Positions 25,063 to 33,437 of a stretch of DNA of 64,000 bases are shown here, piece after piece. The notes beneath the pieces were generated by a model, which saw only the letters and a program-made list of their open reading frames with translations, made no database searches and was not told where the DNA came from. This DNA is from Streptomyces daqingensis (GTDB lineage Bacteria > Actinomycetota > Actinomycetes > Streptomycetales > Streptomycetaceae), in the NCBI RefSeq assembly GCF_014645895.1, contig NZ_BMMP01000009.1:124001-188000 (forward strand), in the 5' to 3' direction. The position numbers and the translations under genes were made by a program. Position 1 is the first letter of the stretch. Each line of letters begins with the position of its first letter.

Positions 25063-25878
25063 ATGACCACGTCCGGCAAGCCGGAGATCGACACCAGCAG
25101 GCCGCACTCTGCCCGGATGTACGACTACTACCTCGGCGGCAAGGACTGGTATCCCGTCGACGAGGAAGCCGCCGAGAAGGTGCTGACGGTCTGCCCGCAG
25201 ATCCGTCTCACCGCGGAGACGAACCGCTCGTTCATGCACCGGGCGACGCGGATCCTCGCCTCCGAGCACGGCGTCCGGCAGTTCGTCGACATCGGCACCG
25301 GCATCCCCACCTCGCCCAACCTGCACCAGGTCGCACAGGGCGTGGCGCCGGACGCGCGCGTCGTCTACGCCGACCACGACGCCACGGTGCTCGAGTACGC
25401 CCACGTCCTGATGCGCAGCTCGCCGGAGGGCCGCACGGCCTACATCAGCGCCGACATCCGCGAGGACGACATCCTCGGATCGCCTCAGCTGCGCGAGATC
25501 GTCGACCTCGACGAGCCGGTGGCGCTCTCCCTCGTCGCGCTCCTGCACTTCGTCCCCGACGAGAACAAGCCGTACGAGATCGTCCGCGGTCTGGTCGACC
25601 GGCTCGCTCCCGGCAGCTTCCTCGTCCTCTCGCACTGCACCACCGACTTCGACGCCGCCGCCTGGCAGGGCGTGAAGAAGGTCTACGACGCGGGCGGCAC
25701 GACGGTGCAGCTCCGCTCCCACCGCGAGGTCGGGCTCTTCTTCGACGGCCTGGAGCTGCTCGACCCCGGTGTGACCGCCGCCCACGAGTGGCGCCCCGAC
25801 GAGGGCCAGGGACTCGACGCCGACGCCGAGCAGCTGCGCAGCGCCACGCTCTACGCGGGCGTGGGCAGGAAGCCGTGA
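25063..25878 (+). CDS. SAM-dependent methyltransferase, DUF574 (Methyltransf_19) family
   Basis: A 271-residue paralogue of the 6285-7094 product. Family N-terminus RPHSARMYDYYLGGKDWYPVDEEAA, motif I FVDIGTGIPTSPNLHQVAQ, acidic residue in VVYADHDATVLEYA. The ATG at 25063 follows AAAGGGATG-type spacing. Its TGA overlaps the GTG of a small gene (GTGA), a coupling not seen at the first paralogue. Follows an XRE/ATPase pair, suggesting regulatory or developmental context. Methyl acceptor unknown. Confidence 0.88.
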   Translation: MTTSGKPEIDTSRPHSARMYDYYLGGKDWYPVDEEAAEKVLTVCPQIRLTAETNRSFMHRATRILASEHGVRQFVDIGTGIPTSPNLHQVAQGVAPDARVVYADHDATVLEYAHVLMRSSPEGRTAYISADIREDDILGSPQLREIVDLDEPVALSLVALLHFVPDENKPYEIVRGLVDRLAPGSFLVLSHCTTDFDAAAWQGVKKVYDAGGTTVQLRSHREVGLFFDGLELLDPGVTAAHEWRPDEGQGLDADAEQLRSATLYAGVGRKP

Positions 25879-26174
25879 ACGCCCCGGTGAGCAAGGGCTC
25901 ACCGGGGCCCGGACGCGGGCCGACGCCGCAGCAGCTGGAGGCGGCCCGCATCCGTGCCCGTACGACGGGGGAGAGCCTGGAACGGGTCCTCGCGGTCTTC
26001 ATGGGCGCGGGCCGGTACGGGAGCGAGGCCGCAGCGGCGTCCCCGCACGCCGGAAACCTCCCGGCGCCCGGCACGTACGGGGAGTCCGAACACCTGGCGC
26101 CCGTCCTCCCGTTCAAGCGGGCGGGCCGCGACGGCACCCCGAGCCCGGGCGGCGACGGCGAGCAGAAGGACTGA
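25875..26174 (+). CDS. small hypothetical protein coupled to the DUF574 methyltransferase
   Basis: A 99-residue protein starting at GTG 25875 in a GTGA overlap. A predicted helix TPQQLEAARIRARTTGESLERVLAVFMGAGRYG is flanked by Pro/Gly-rich disordered ends; no signal or membrane segment. Not recognised. The tight coupling suggests a partner or regulator of the methyltransferase. Confidence 0.6.
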   Translation: MNAPVSKGSPGPGRGPTPQQLEAARIRARTTGESLERVLAVFMGAGRYGSEAAAASPHAGNLPAPGTYGESEHLAPVLPFKRAGRDGTPSPGGDGEQKD

Positions 26175-26268
26175 TCCCCGCCCTGACGCGCCCGCCTCCG
26201 CACCGGCCCCGGCGCCCGCCGCCGGACGGCTCTCGCCGTCCGGCGGGGTACGGCGTTAACCTCGCCCG

Positions 26269-27087
26269 ATGCGGCGATTCGAGGGTTACGCGGTGCTGGT
26301 GACCGCGGCCGGGCAGGGGATCGGCGCGGCCGTCTCCCGCCGGCTGGCGGCAGAGGGAGCCAGGGTGCTTGTGACGGACGTGGACGGAGAGCGGGCCGAA
26401 CGAGCAGCGGAGGAGATCCGCGACGCCGCGGGCGGACAGGACGCCGCCGGCGGCCACGCGGAGGCCCTCGCCTGCGACGTGCGCGACCGGGACAGTGTCG
26501 AGGCCGCGGTGGCGCATGCCGTCGAGCGGTTCGGCCGGCTGGACGTCCTCGTCAGCAACGCCTACTCCTGCCATCCCGACGTGGAGCTGCTGGAGGACGA
26601 GCCCGACGGGAGCTGGGAACAGGACATCGACACCACCCTCACCGGAGCCTTCCGCTGCGCACGGGCCGCGATGCCCCACCTGGCGGCCGCGGGCGGCCGC
26701 GGCGCGATCGTCCACATCGGCTCGGTCAACGGCCTCCAGGACTTCGGCAACCACGCCTACAGCGCGGCCAAGGCGGGCCTGACGAGCCTCACCCGCACGC
26801 TGGCCGGGGCCGGCGGGCCCCGAGGGGTGCGCGTCAACCTCGTCGCCCCCGGGACGGTCCGCACCGCGGCGTGGTCCGGCCGCGACGAGGTGCTGGAACG
26901 CCTCGGCGAGGTCTACCCGCTCGGCCGCGTCGGCAGCCCGGACGACATCGCCGCCGCCGTCGCCTTCCTCGCATCGGCCGACGCGGCGTGGATCACGGGC
27001 GTCACCCTGCCCGTCGACGGCGGCATCACGTCCGTCAACTCGGGCTTCCGGCAGGTGGTTCGGGACGACGGAGGCGCCGGGACGTGA
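26269..27087 (+). CDS. short-chain dehydrogenase/reductase
   Basis: A 272-residue classical SDR. Cofactor motif VTAAGQGIGAAVS (the second residue of the usual TGxxxGxG is Ala), acidic cofactor selector VTDVDGERA favouring NAD, SNAYS in place of NNAG, Ser in IGSVNG, YSAAKAG catalytic Tyr-Lys, and the C-terminal LPVDGGIT. The substrate cannot be inferred. Convergent with ispE, 30 bp apart. Confidence 0.88.
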   Translation: MRRFEGYAVLVTAAGQGIGAAVSRRLAAEGARVLVTDVDGERAERAAEEIRDAAGGQDAAGGHAEALACDVRDRDSVEAAVAHAVERFGRLDVLVSNAYSCHPDVELLEDEPDGSWEQDIDTTLTGAFRCARAAMPHLAAAGGRGAIVHIGSVNGLQDFGNHAYSAAKAGLTSLTRTLAGAGGPRGVRVNLVAPGTVRTAAWSGRDEVLERLGEVYPLGRVGSPDDIAAAVAFLASADAAWITGVTLPVDGGITSVNSGFRQVVRDDGGAGT

Positions 27088-27117
27088 CCCCGGCCGCCGG
27101 GATCGGGCCGGCGGGCC

Positions 27118-28071
27118 TCAGCCCTGGCGCACGACCGTCGCTCCGGGGGCGGGGCCCGTGGCGGTGCGTGCGGTACGGCAGTGACCCGAGGCCCGCAGCG
27201 TGGCCGCCACGGCCTCGGCGGAGGCGGCGTCCTCGGTGAGGAACGCGCACGTCGGGCCCGAGCCGGACACGAGAGCGGCCAGCGCGCCGGCGGCCTCACC
27301 GGCCTTGAGGGTGTCGGCGAGCGAGGGGCGCAGCGAGACGGCCGCCGCCTGGAGGTCGTTGGAGAGGGCGTCCGCGAGAGCGCGGGCGTCACCGCCGCGC
27401 AGCGCCTCCAGCAGCGCCCCCGACGCCTCCGGCTCCGGGACCGCCTCCACGGTCGCGCCTCCGCCGCCGGCCTCGCGCAGCCTGTCGCATTCGCGGTAGA
27501 CGGCGGGCGTGGAGAGGCCGCCGTCGGCGACGGCGAACACCCAGTGGAAGGCGCCGCCGGTCTCCAGGGGCGTCAGCAGCTCGCCCCGTCCGCGTCCCAG
27601 CGCGGCGCCGCCCACGAGGGAGAAGGGGACGTCCGAACCCAACTCCGCGCACATGGCGAGAAGTTCGTCCCGAGACGTGGCCGTGCCCCACAGGGCGTCG
27701 CAGGCGACCAGCGCGCCCGCCGCGTCGGCGCTGCCGCCGGCCATGCCTCCCGCGACGGGGATGTCCTTGGCGATGTGCAGCCGCACGTCGGGGGCCAGGC
27801 CGTGCCGGGAGGCGAGCAGCCGCGCGGCACGGACGGCCAGGTTGCTCTCGTCCAGGGGTACTTGGGCAGCGTCGGCGCCCTCGGCGGTGACCTGCGGGCC
27901 GTCCGCGGGGAACGCGGTGACCTCGTCGTACAGGCCGACGGCGAGGAAGACGTTCGCCAGGCCGTGGAAGCCGTCCGGCCGCAGACCCCCCACGGAGAGC
28001 TGGACGTTGACCTTCGCGGGCACCCTCACCGTCACGTACCCGGCGCCGTTCACGTGCTCGGCGTCATTCAC
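27118..28071 (-). CDS. ispE: 4-diphosphocytidyl-2-C-methyl-D-erythritol kinase
   Basis: GHMP kinase of the MEP isoprenoid pathway phosphorylating CDP-ME at the 2-hydroxyl. 317 residues. [22 protein letters not shown] is the N-terminal substrate motif, [17 protein letters not shown] the ATP-binding GHMP loop and [13 protein letters not shown] the C-terminal motif. The ATG (28071) overlaps the rsmA stop; it is the last gene of rpfB-rsmA-ispE. Confidence 0.95.
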   Translation of the reverse strand: MNDAEHVNGAGYVTVRVPAKVNVQLSVGGLRPDGFHGLANVFLAVGLYDEVTAFPADGPQVTAEGADAAQVPLDESNLAVRAARLLASRHGLAPDVRLHIAKDIPVAGGMAGGSADAAGALVACDALWGTATSRDELLAMCAELGSDVPFSLVGGAALGRGRGELLTPLETGGAFHWVFAVADGGLSTPAVYRECDRLREAGGGGATVEAVPEPEASGALLEALRGGDARALADALSNDLQAAAVSLRPSLADTLKAGEAAGALAALVSGSGPTCAFLTEDAASAEAVAATLRASGHCRTARTATGPAPGATVVRQG

Positions 28072-29063
28072 GCGGCTGTCTCCCTGTGCTGTGCGTGCTG
28101 CTCGGCGACCGCGGCGAACTCCTCGACGGTCAGCGCCTCGCCCCGCGCCTGCGGTGAGACCCCCGCCCGGGTCAGCGCCTCCTCGGCGGCCGCCGCCGAC
28201 CCCGCCCAGCCGGAGAGCGCCGAGCGCAGCGTCTTGCGGCGCTGCGCGAACGCCGCGTCGACGACGGCGAAGACCTCCTCGCGTCGCGCGCTCGTGCGCG
28301 GAGGGTCCCTCCGCACGAGCGAGACGAGCCCGGAGTCGACGTTCGGTGCGGGCCAGAAGACGCTGCGCCCGATGGCGCCGGCCCGCTTGACGTCGCAGTA
28401 CCAGGCGGCCTTGACCGAAGGGACGCCGTAGACCTTCGAACCGGGCGGCGCCGCGAGCCGGTCCGCGACCTCCGACTGCACCATGACGAGGACCCGTTGC
28501 AGCGTCGGGAACGTGGCCAGCATGTGCAGCAGCACCGGAACGGCCACGTTGTAGGGGAGGTTGGCGACCAGTGCGGTCGGCGGAGGGCCGGGCAGCGCGT
28601 CCACCTGCATCGCGTCCGCGTGCACGAGCGTGAAGTCGTCCGCGCGCCGCGGCAGCCGGGCCCGTACCGTCCCGGGAAGGGCGGCCGCCAGCTGGTCGTC
28701 GACCTCGACCGCGGTCACGTGCCGCGCGGCCTGCAGCAGCGCGAGCGTCAGCGAACCGAGGCCCGGGCCGACCTCCAGGACGGTGTCGTCCGCGCGCACG
28801 TCGGCGGTGCGGACGATGCGGCGCACGGTGTTGGCGTCGATGACGAAGTTCTGCCCCCGCTGCTTGGTGGGCCGCAGCCCCAGCGTCTCCGCGAGTTCGC
28901 GGACGTCGGAGGGGCCGAGCAGGGCGTCCGCCCCGCCGCTGCCTTCCTGCGGCACGGGGGCGGGACCGGCACCGGGGCCGGATCCGGAACTGCCGCTCTC
29001 GCCGCCGGCTCCGGAACCGGTGGCGCGGTCTGGGCCGTGGCCGGGGGCGGGGACTGCGTTCAC
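28068..29063 (-). CDS. rsmA: 16S rRNA (adenine1518-N6/adenine1519-N6)-dimethyltransferase
   Basis: KsgA/RsmA, which dimethylates two adjacent adenines in the 3'-terminal hairpin of 16S rRNA during 30S maturation. 331 residues from GTG (29061-29063), GTGA-coupled to rpf[31 protein letters not shown] (motif I), [14 protein letters not shown] (motif IV) and [18 protein letters not shown] are typical. The first 50 residues are a Gly/Ser/Pro-rich extension absent from most RsmA; translation could also begin later, though no strong alternative site was seen. Confidence 0.94.
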   Translation of the reverse strand: MNAVPAPGHGPDRATGSGAGGESGSSGSGPGAGPAPVPQEGSGGADALLGPSDVRELAETLGLRPTKQRGQNFVIDANTVRRIVRTADVRADDTVLEVGPGLGSLTLALLQAARHVTAVEVDDQLAAALPGTVRARLPRRADDFTLVHADAMQVDALPGPPPTALVANLPYNVAVPVLLHMLATFPTLQRVLVMVQSEVADRLAAPPGSKVYGVPSVKAAWYCDVKRAGAIGRSVFWPAPNVDSGLVSLVRRDPPRTSARREEVFAVVDAAFAQRRKTLRSALSGWAGSAAAAEEALTRAGVSPQARGEALTVEEFAAVAEQHAQHRETAA

Positions 29064-30709
29064 CGCGCCAGTTTACGGCCGCAGTAAGGCCACGGACTCG
29101 CCCCCTGCGATACGTAGAGCTTCTTGGCCCGGTACGTCTGCTCCCCCGGCGGCGCGTGCTCGGGACGGCCGCTTCCGCCCAGGCCGTTCCACGTGCTGTG
29201 GTCGAGCTGGTACAGCCCTCCGTGGTGTCCGGAGGCGTCGACGGCGCCGGGCCTGCCGCCCGACTCGCACTGCGCGAGGGCGGCCCAGTTCAGATGGTCC
29301 GCACCGGGCACGGACAGGGGGCTCGTGCCCACGCGGACGATCTGCTCGCGGGGGCGCCGCAGCACCTCCACGGCGATGCGCCGCGGCTTCTCACGCACCC
29401 CGTCGACGGTGCGGAGCCGGTAGGTGACCCGCCGCAGGCCGGGCCTCCCCGCCCGGGAGACGACCTCGGTGCCCCGCAGCAGCGTGGGGTCCGCCTGCCG
29501 CACCGTCTTGAACGGGATGTGCTCCTCCTTGACCTTCTCCCGGCCGGTGACCCGCATGACGGTGACGGTCTGCCCCTCGCGGGGGAAGCTGTCGATCGGC
29601 GCCGACGTCGCGTCCAGGCCGCCGAGTTCGATGCCCGCGTCCCCGAGCGCTTCGAGCACCGTGGCGGCGTTCGTCGAGACCGTCTTCTCACGCCCGTCGG
29701 CGAGGAACGTGATGCTCCGCTCGGTTACCACCTCCAGGGTGATGCCGTCCTGCCCGATCCGGGCGTCGGGAGCGGTCGAAAGCCGCGCGCCCTCGGTGCG
29801 GACGCCGAGCTGCCGCAGCGCGCCCGTGACGGTGGCGGCCGTCGTCCACACCCTGCTGCGGTCGCCGTCGAGGGTGAGGTCGATGCGCCGGCCGTGCCGT
29901 ACGGCGACCTTCTCCCCGTCGGCGATGGCGTGCCGCGGAGAAGGCCCGACCTCGTCGTGGCCGCCGACGGGCACGTCCTGCTCGTCGAGGAGTTCACCGA
30001 CGTCGTCGGCGAAGGTGTGGACGGTACGCGCCTGCCCGTCGACGGTGAGATGCACCGTCTTGTCGTGTGCGACGAAAGCGGTCGTGCCGCCCGCGAGGAA
30101 GGCGACGACGAGGGCCTGCGGCACCAATCGGCGGAGCGTCTCGGGCCGCTGGGCCGCTCTGCGGGCGCGTTCGGCGCGGCGGGCGGCGGCCCGTCCGCCC
30201 GCGGGGCGCACCACCGGCCCGCCGGACGCGGGAGCCGCCTCCGTACGCGGGCGTGCGGTGCGCGCCGGGCGCGGGACATCGCCGGACCCGGACCCGGACC
30301 CGAATCCGGGAACGGGGCGGGAGACGGAGCGGGAGCGCGGCGTGCTCGCGGGTCGCGCGCCGGGCGGAGCCGCCGGTGCGGATGCCGGAGCTGGTGCGGT
30401 GGCTGCCCGGGCCTGCACGCCGGACGGGCGCCGGGCCTCGTACGAGGGCCGGTACGTGTCGTCGGGGTTCCGCTCGTAACCGCCGGGAGCGGGGGAGGAC
30501 GGCGTGCGGTCCGGCTGGAGACGGCCGGGAGGCTGCGCGTACACCGGCGGGACGTACATCGCGGGACGCCCGGGACGCACGGAGTGCCCGCGCGGCGGGG
30601 GACCGTATCCCTGCTCCGGTACGCGCGGCACGGTTGCGGCCTGCACGCGTGTCAGGCGCTCCGCCCGGCGCACCGCGCGGTGACTTCCCTGCGACTGCGA
30701 CTGGCTCAA
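29060..30709 (-). CDS. rpfB: resuscitation-promoting factor RpfB-like, DUF348-G5-transglycosylase
   Basis: Membrane-anchored cell-wall hydrolase that cleaves peptidoglycan during spore germination or regrowth. About 549 residues from TTG (30707-30709), chosen because it yields [11 protein letters not shown], usual for Streptomyces homologues, with a GGAAG-type site upstream. Order: Pro/Arg-rich cytoplasmic part to about residue 190; membrane anchor [20 protein letters not shown]; three DUF348 repeats; G5 domain ([15 protein letters not shown]...); C-terminal Rpf domain with catalytic Glu in [29 protein letters not shown], and the second Cys in PYCGRK. No c-di-AMP riboswitch was recognised upstream. 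Confidence 0.9.
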   Translation of the reverse strand: MSQSQSQGSHRAVRRAERLTRVQAATVPRVPEQGYGPPPRGHSVRPGRPAMYVPPVYAQPPGRLQPDRTPSSPAPGGYERNPDDTYRPSYEARRPSGVQARAATAPAPASAPAAPPGARPASTPRSRSVSRPVPGFGSGSGSGDVPRPARTARPRTEAAPASGGPVVRPAGGRAAARRAERARRAAQRPETLRRLVPQALVVAFLAGGTTAFVAHDKTVHLTVDGQARTVHTFADDVGELLDEQDVPVGGHDEVGPSPRHAIADGEKVAVRHGRRIDLTLDGDRSRVWTTAATVTGALRQLGVRTEGARLSTAPDARIGQDGITLEVVTERSITFLADGREKTVSTNAATVLEALGDAGIELGGLDATSAPIDSFPREGQTVTVMRVTGREKVKEEHIPFKTVRQADPTLLRGTEVVSRAGRPGLRRVTYRLRTVDGVREKPRRIAVEVLRRPREQIVRVGTSPLSVPGADHLNWAALAQCESGGRPGAVDASGHHGGLYQLDHSTWNGLGGSGRPEHAPPGEQTYRAKKLYVSQGASPWPYCGRKLAR

Positions 30710-30833
30710 CGACGCACTCCAACTTCCGGCGGGATGTCGCGCGGACTGTAGCCGGAGTCGCGTCACTCTCCAAAGCGGCGTCACTACACAGAGTTGTCTT
30801 CGCGTGAATTCGGCGCGCCTCAGGGGCTGTTCG

Positions 30834-31661
30834 TCAATAGCCGAAGGCCCGCGCGGTGTTGACGGCAACGTGCTCTGCCAGGGCGTCTTCCGACATCCCC
30901 TTCGTCTCCGCCATCGCGCGCAGCGTGACCGGAACGAGGTAAGGCGCGTTAGGCCGTCCGCGGTACGGCACCGGCGTCAGGAAGGGCGCATCGGTCTCCA
31001 CGAGCACCAGTTCCGCGGGGGCGACGGCGAGCGCGTCCCGCAGCGGCTGCGCGTTCTTGAAGGTGACGTTCCCCGCGAAGGACATGAACCAGCCCCTCGC
31101 CGCGCAGTGCCGCGCCATCTCCGCGTCGCCGGAGTAGCAGTGGAAGACGGTGCGCTCCGGGGCGCCTTCCTCGTCGAGGATGCGCAGCACGTCGTCGTGG
31201 GCGTCCCGGTCGTGGATGACGAGGGCGCGCCCCAGCCGCTTGGCGATGGCGATGTGCGCGCGGAACGAGTACTGCTGGGCCTCGACGCCCTCCTCGCCCG
31301 TCCGGAAGTAGTCCAGGCCCGTCTCTCCCACGGCGAGCACCTCGGGCAGCGCCGCGAGCTTCTCGATCTCGGCGAGAGCCGCGTCCAGGGCGGCCCGGTC
31401 GCCCACGCGCGGCGCCTCGTTGGGATGCAGCGCGACGGCGGCGTGCACCGACGGGAACGCGGCGGCCGTCTCCGCGGCCCACCGCGAGCGTTCCAGGTCG
31501 CACCCGACCTGCACGAGCGTGGTCACCCCGACCGAGGCCGCCGCCGCGACGGCCTCCTCGACCGACGGCTCCTGCATGTCGAGGTGGGTGTGCGAGTCGG
31601 CGACCGGCACGCGGAGCGGCTCGGGCAGCGGAGGTGCGGGCTGCTGCGAGGAATTGGGCAT
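30834..31661 (-). CDS. tatD: TatD-family metal-dependent hydrolase (DNase)
   Basis: A 275-residue amidohydrolase-fold 3'-5' DNase with likely roles in DNA repair or turnover. Metal ligands: HTHLD, VGETGLDYF, LVIHDRD, VFHCYSGD, VETDAPFL. ATG 31661. Lies 124 bp upstream of rpfB on the same strand, the conserved tatD-rpfB-rsmA-ispE order of actinobacteria. Confidence 0.92.
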   Translation of the reverse strand: MPNSSQQPAPPLPEPLRVPVADSHTHLDMQEPSVEEAVAAAASVGVTTLVQVGCDLERSRWAAETAAAFPSVHAAVALHPNEAPRVGDRAALDAALAEIEKLAALPEVLAVGETGLDYFRTGEEGVEAQQYSFRAHIAIAKRLGRALVIHDRDAHDDVLRILDEEGAPERTVFHCYSGDAEMARHCAARGWFMSFAGNVTFKNAQPLRDALAVAPAELVLVETDAPFLTPVPYRGRPNAPYLVPVTLRAMAETKGMSEDALAEHVAVNTARAFGY

Positions 31662-31903
31662 GCCCGCGATCCTAGGACGTGGCTACGCGGCGCTGCCCGG
31701 CCCGTCCTGCCCGGACGGTGCGGCCCGCTCGGTGCGGCACCTCAGCACGTCACCGTCCCGTCCCGCCGTCCGGAGAAGCGCAAGCCCGTGCGGGGCCGCG
31801 CCGGGTCCCTCGCGCTTGTCCGGCGGCTTCTCCGCGGCGGTTGTCCGGCCCGGGGAGCTCCGGGATTCGCCGCGCGTCAGCGGGTCCGCCCGCGACGGTG
31901 TTT

Positions 31904-31940
31904 CCGGGAACGGGGACGGCGCGGACGTCCCCGTTCCCGG
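31904..31940. terminator. strong 15-bp perfect hairpin in the rsmI-tatD gap
   Basis: CCGGGAACGGGGACG (31904-31918) pairs perfectly with CGTCCCCGTTCCCGG (31926-31940), loop 7 nt. It could end an RNA coming from either side; on the minus strand it lies about 245 nt before tatD and 457 nt after the rsmI stop. Confidence 0.45.
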
Positions 31941-32238
31941 TGACGGCCTTCCCGGTGACGTGCGCGGTTTCACAGGCGGCCGGGCGCCGGCGACTCTTCC
32001 CGCACGCATGATCCGCAATTGGCGACCGTCGCAATTCCCGCACGCCGGGTGCTTGATCGGCGAGGGAACGCGTTTCCCGTCCGCGTGACGCCGCGAACGG
32101 GGGCGCCGTCGGGATATTCGAGATGCCTGATCCGTATCGCTGTTCCCAGCCGTATCCGCACCTCATGCGGGCGAAGGAGTACGCCTCGTGGGCTGTCGTT
32201 CCGGAGCGGTCCGCGGCGCACCTATTTCCGGCAGGTGG

Positions 32239-32255
32239 GTCCACTCCCAGTGGAC
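32239..32255. terminator. hairpin 142 bp downstream of rsmI
   Basis: GTCCACT-CCC-AGTGGAC, a perfect 7-bp stem with a 3-nt loop, on the 3' side of the rsmI stop. Possible rsmI terminator. Confidence 0.4.
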
Positions 32256-32396
32256 TCCTCGCCGGAGGGAAAGGCGCCTGGCGTGCCCGGAATCCGAGGA
32301 GAACTCGGGCCGCACCGTGGTGCGGACGCCCACCGGCCGTGCTCCGCGCGTCCGTCGGCTCTCCGGCCCGCCCGCGCCCCGCCCGGCGGCAGGCCT

Positions 32397-33281
32397 CTAC
32401 GAGGCGCCACCGGACGCCCCCGGCGAAGTCGCCGCCGGCGCAACCTTCTTCGCGGCCACCACCGCGTCGAACACCTCGCGTTTCGGCACGCCGGCGTCCT
32501 TCGCGACGGCGGCGATCGCCTCCTTGCGGCGCTCGCCCGCCTCCTCGCGGACGGCCACCCTGCCCGCCAGCTCCGCCGCGTCCAGCTGCCGTCCGTCCTC
32601 CCGCGCCGCGCCCTCCACGACGACGGTGATCTCTCCGCGCACGCCGGCCGCGGCCCACTCCGCCAGCTCGCCGAGCGGCCCGCGGCGGACCTCCTCGTAC
32701 GTCTTCGTCAGCTCCCTGCACACCGCCGCACGGCGGCCGGGGCCGAACACCTCCGCCATCGCCGTCAGAGCGGCCTCCAGCCGGTGCGGGGACTCGAAGT
32801 AGACCAGCGTGCGCCGCTCGTCCGCGGCCTCCTGCAGCCGGGCCTGCCGCTCTCCGCCCTTGCGCGGCAGGAAGCCCTCGAAGCAGAACCGGTCGACGGG
32901 CAGCCCCGACAGTGCCAGCGCCGTCAGCACCGCCGACGGCCCCGGAACCGCCGTGACGGCGATGCCCCGCTCCACCGCAGCCGCCACCAGCCGGTACCCC
33001 GGGTCGGACACCGACGGCATGCCGGCGTCCGTCACCAGCAGCACCCGCGCGCCGTCGGCGAGGGCGTCCGCCAGCTCCGGGGTGCGGGCGGCCTCGTTGC
33101 CCTCGAAGTAGGAGACGATCCGGCCCCCGGGCCGCACCTCCAGCGCCTGCGTGAGCCGCCGCAGCCGCCGGGTGTCCTCGGCGGCGACGATGTCCGCGGC
33201 GGCGATCTCGCGGGCGAGACGCGGCGGCGCGTCCGCGACGTCCCCGATGGGCGTTCCGGCGAGTACGAGCGTTCCAGTCAC
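32397..33281 (-). CDS. rsmI: 16S rRNA (cytidine1402-2'-O)-methyltransferase
   Basis: Tetrapyrrole-methylase-fold enzyme that 2'-O-methylates C1402 in the decoding centre. 294 residues from GTG (33279-33281), directly giving TGTLVLAGTPIGDVADAPPR, the family N-terminus. AAEDTRRLRRL, VLLVTDAGMPSVSDPGYRLV, AVPGPSAVLTALALSGLP, FCFEGFLPRK and CRELTKTYEEVRRG are all typical. Divergent from the mannosyltransferase gene. Confidence 0.95.
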   Translation of the reverse strand: MTGTLVLAGTPIGDVADAPPRLAREIAAADIVAAEDTRRLRRLTQALEVRPGGRIVSYFEGNEAARTPELADALADGARVLLVTDAGMPSVSDPGYRLVAAAVERGIAVTAVPGPSAVLTALALSGLPVDRFCFEGFLPRKGGERQARLQEAADERRTLVYFESPHRLEAALTAMAEVFGPGRRAAVCRELTKTYEEVRRGPLGELAEWAAAGVRGEITVVVEGAAREDGRQLDAAELAGRVAVREEAGERRKEAIAAVAKDAGVPKREVFDAVVAAKKVAPAATSPGASGGAS

Positions 33282-33437
33282 CCCGCCATCCTCCCAGCCC
33301 GCCGCGGAGCGCCGGACCGCGCGGACCCCTGGCCGGAGGCATCCGGCGGCGGGCCGCCGGGCCGGATCCGCGTGCGGAGCGCTGCGCGTGTTCCCGTGCG
33401 GCCACCCCCGCGGGGGACCGTTCCCTACGATGGCCCG

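Larger units (their letters stand above)
31662..32396. other. 735-bp gene-free region between rsmI and tatD
   Basis: No translated frame has protein character. It contains a perfect 15-bp hairpin (31904-31940), a 7-bp hairpin near rsmI (32239-32255), a duplicated CGCAATT around 32022-32040 and a duplicated CCGTATC around 32126-32150 in comparatively A/T-rich sequence, which may be the tatD promoter region or an unannotated RNA. Confidence 0.4.

Noticed and set aside
30710..30833. c-di-AMP (ydaO) riboswitch before rpfB
   Set aside because: The gap is only 124 bp and lacks the recognisable conserved elements.
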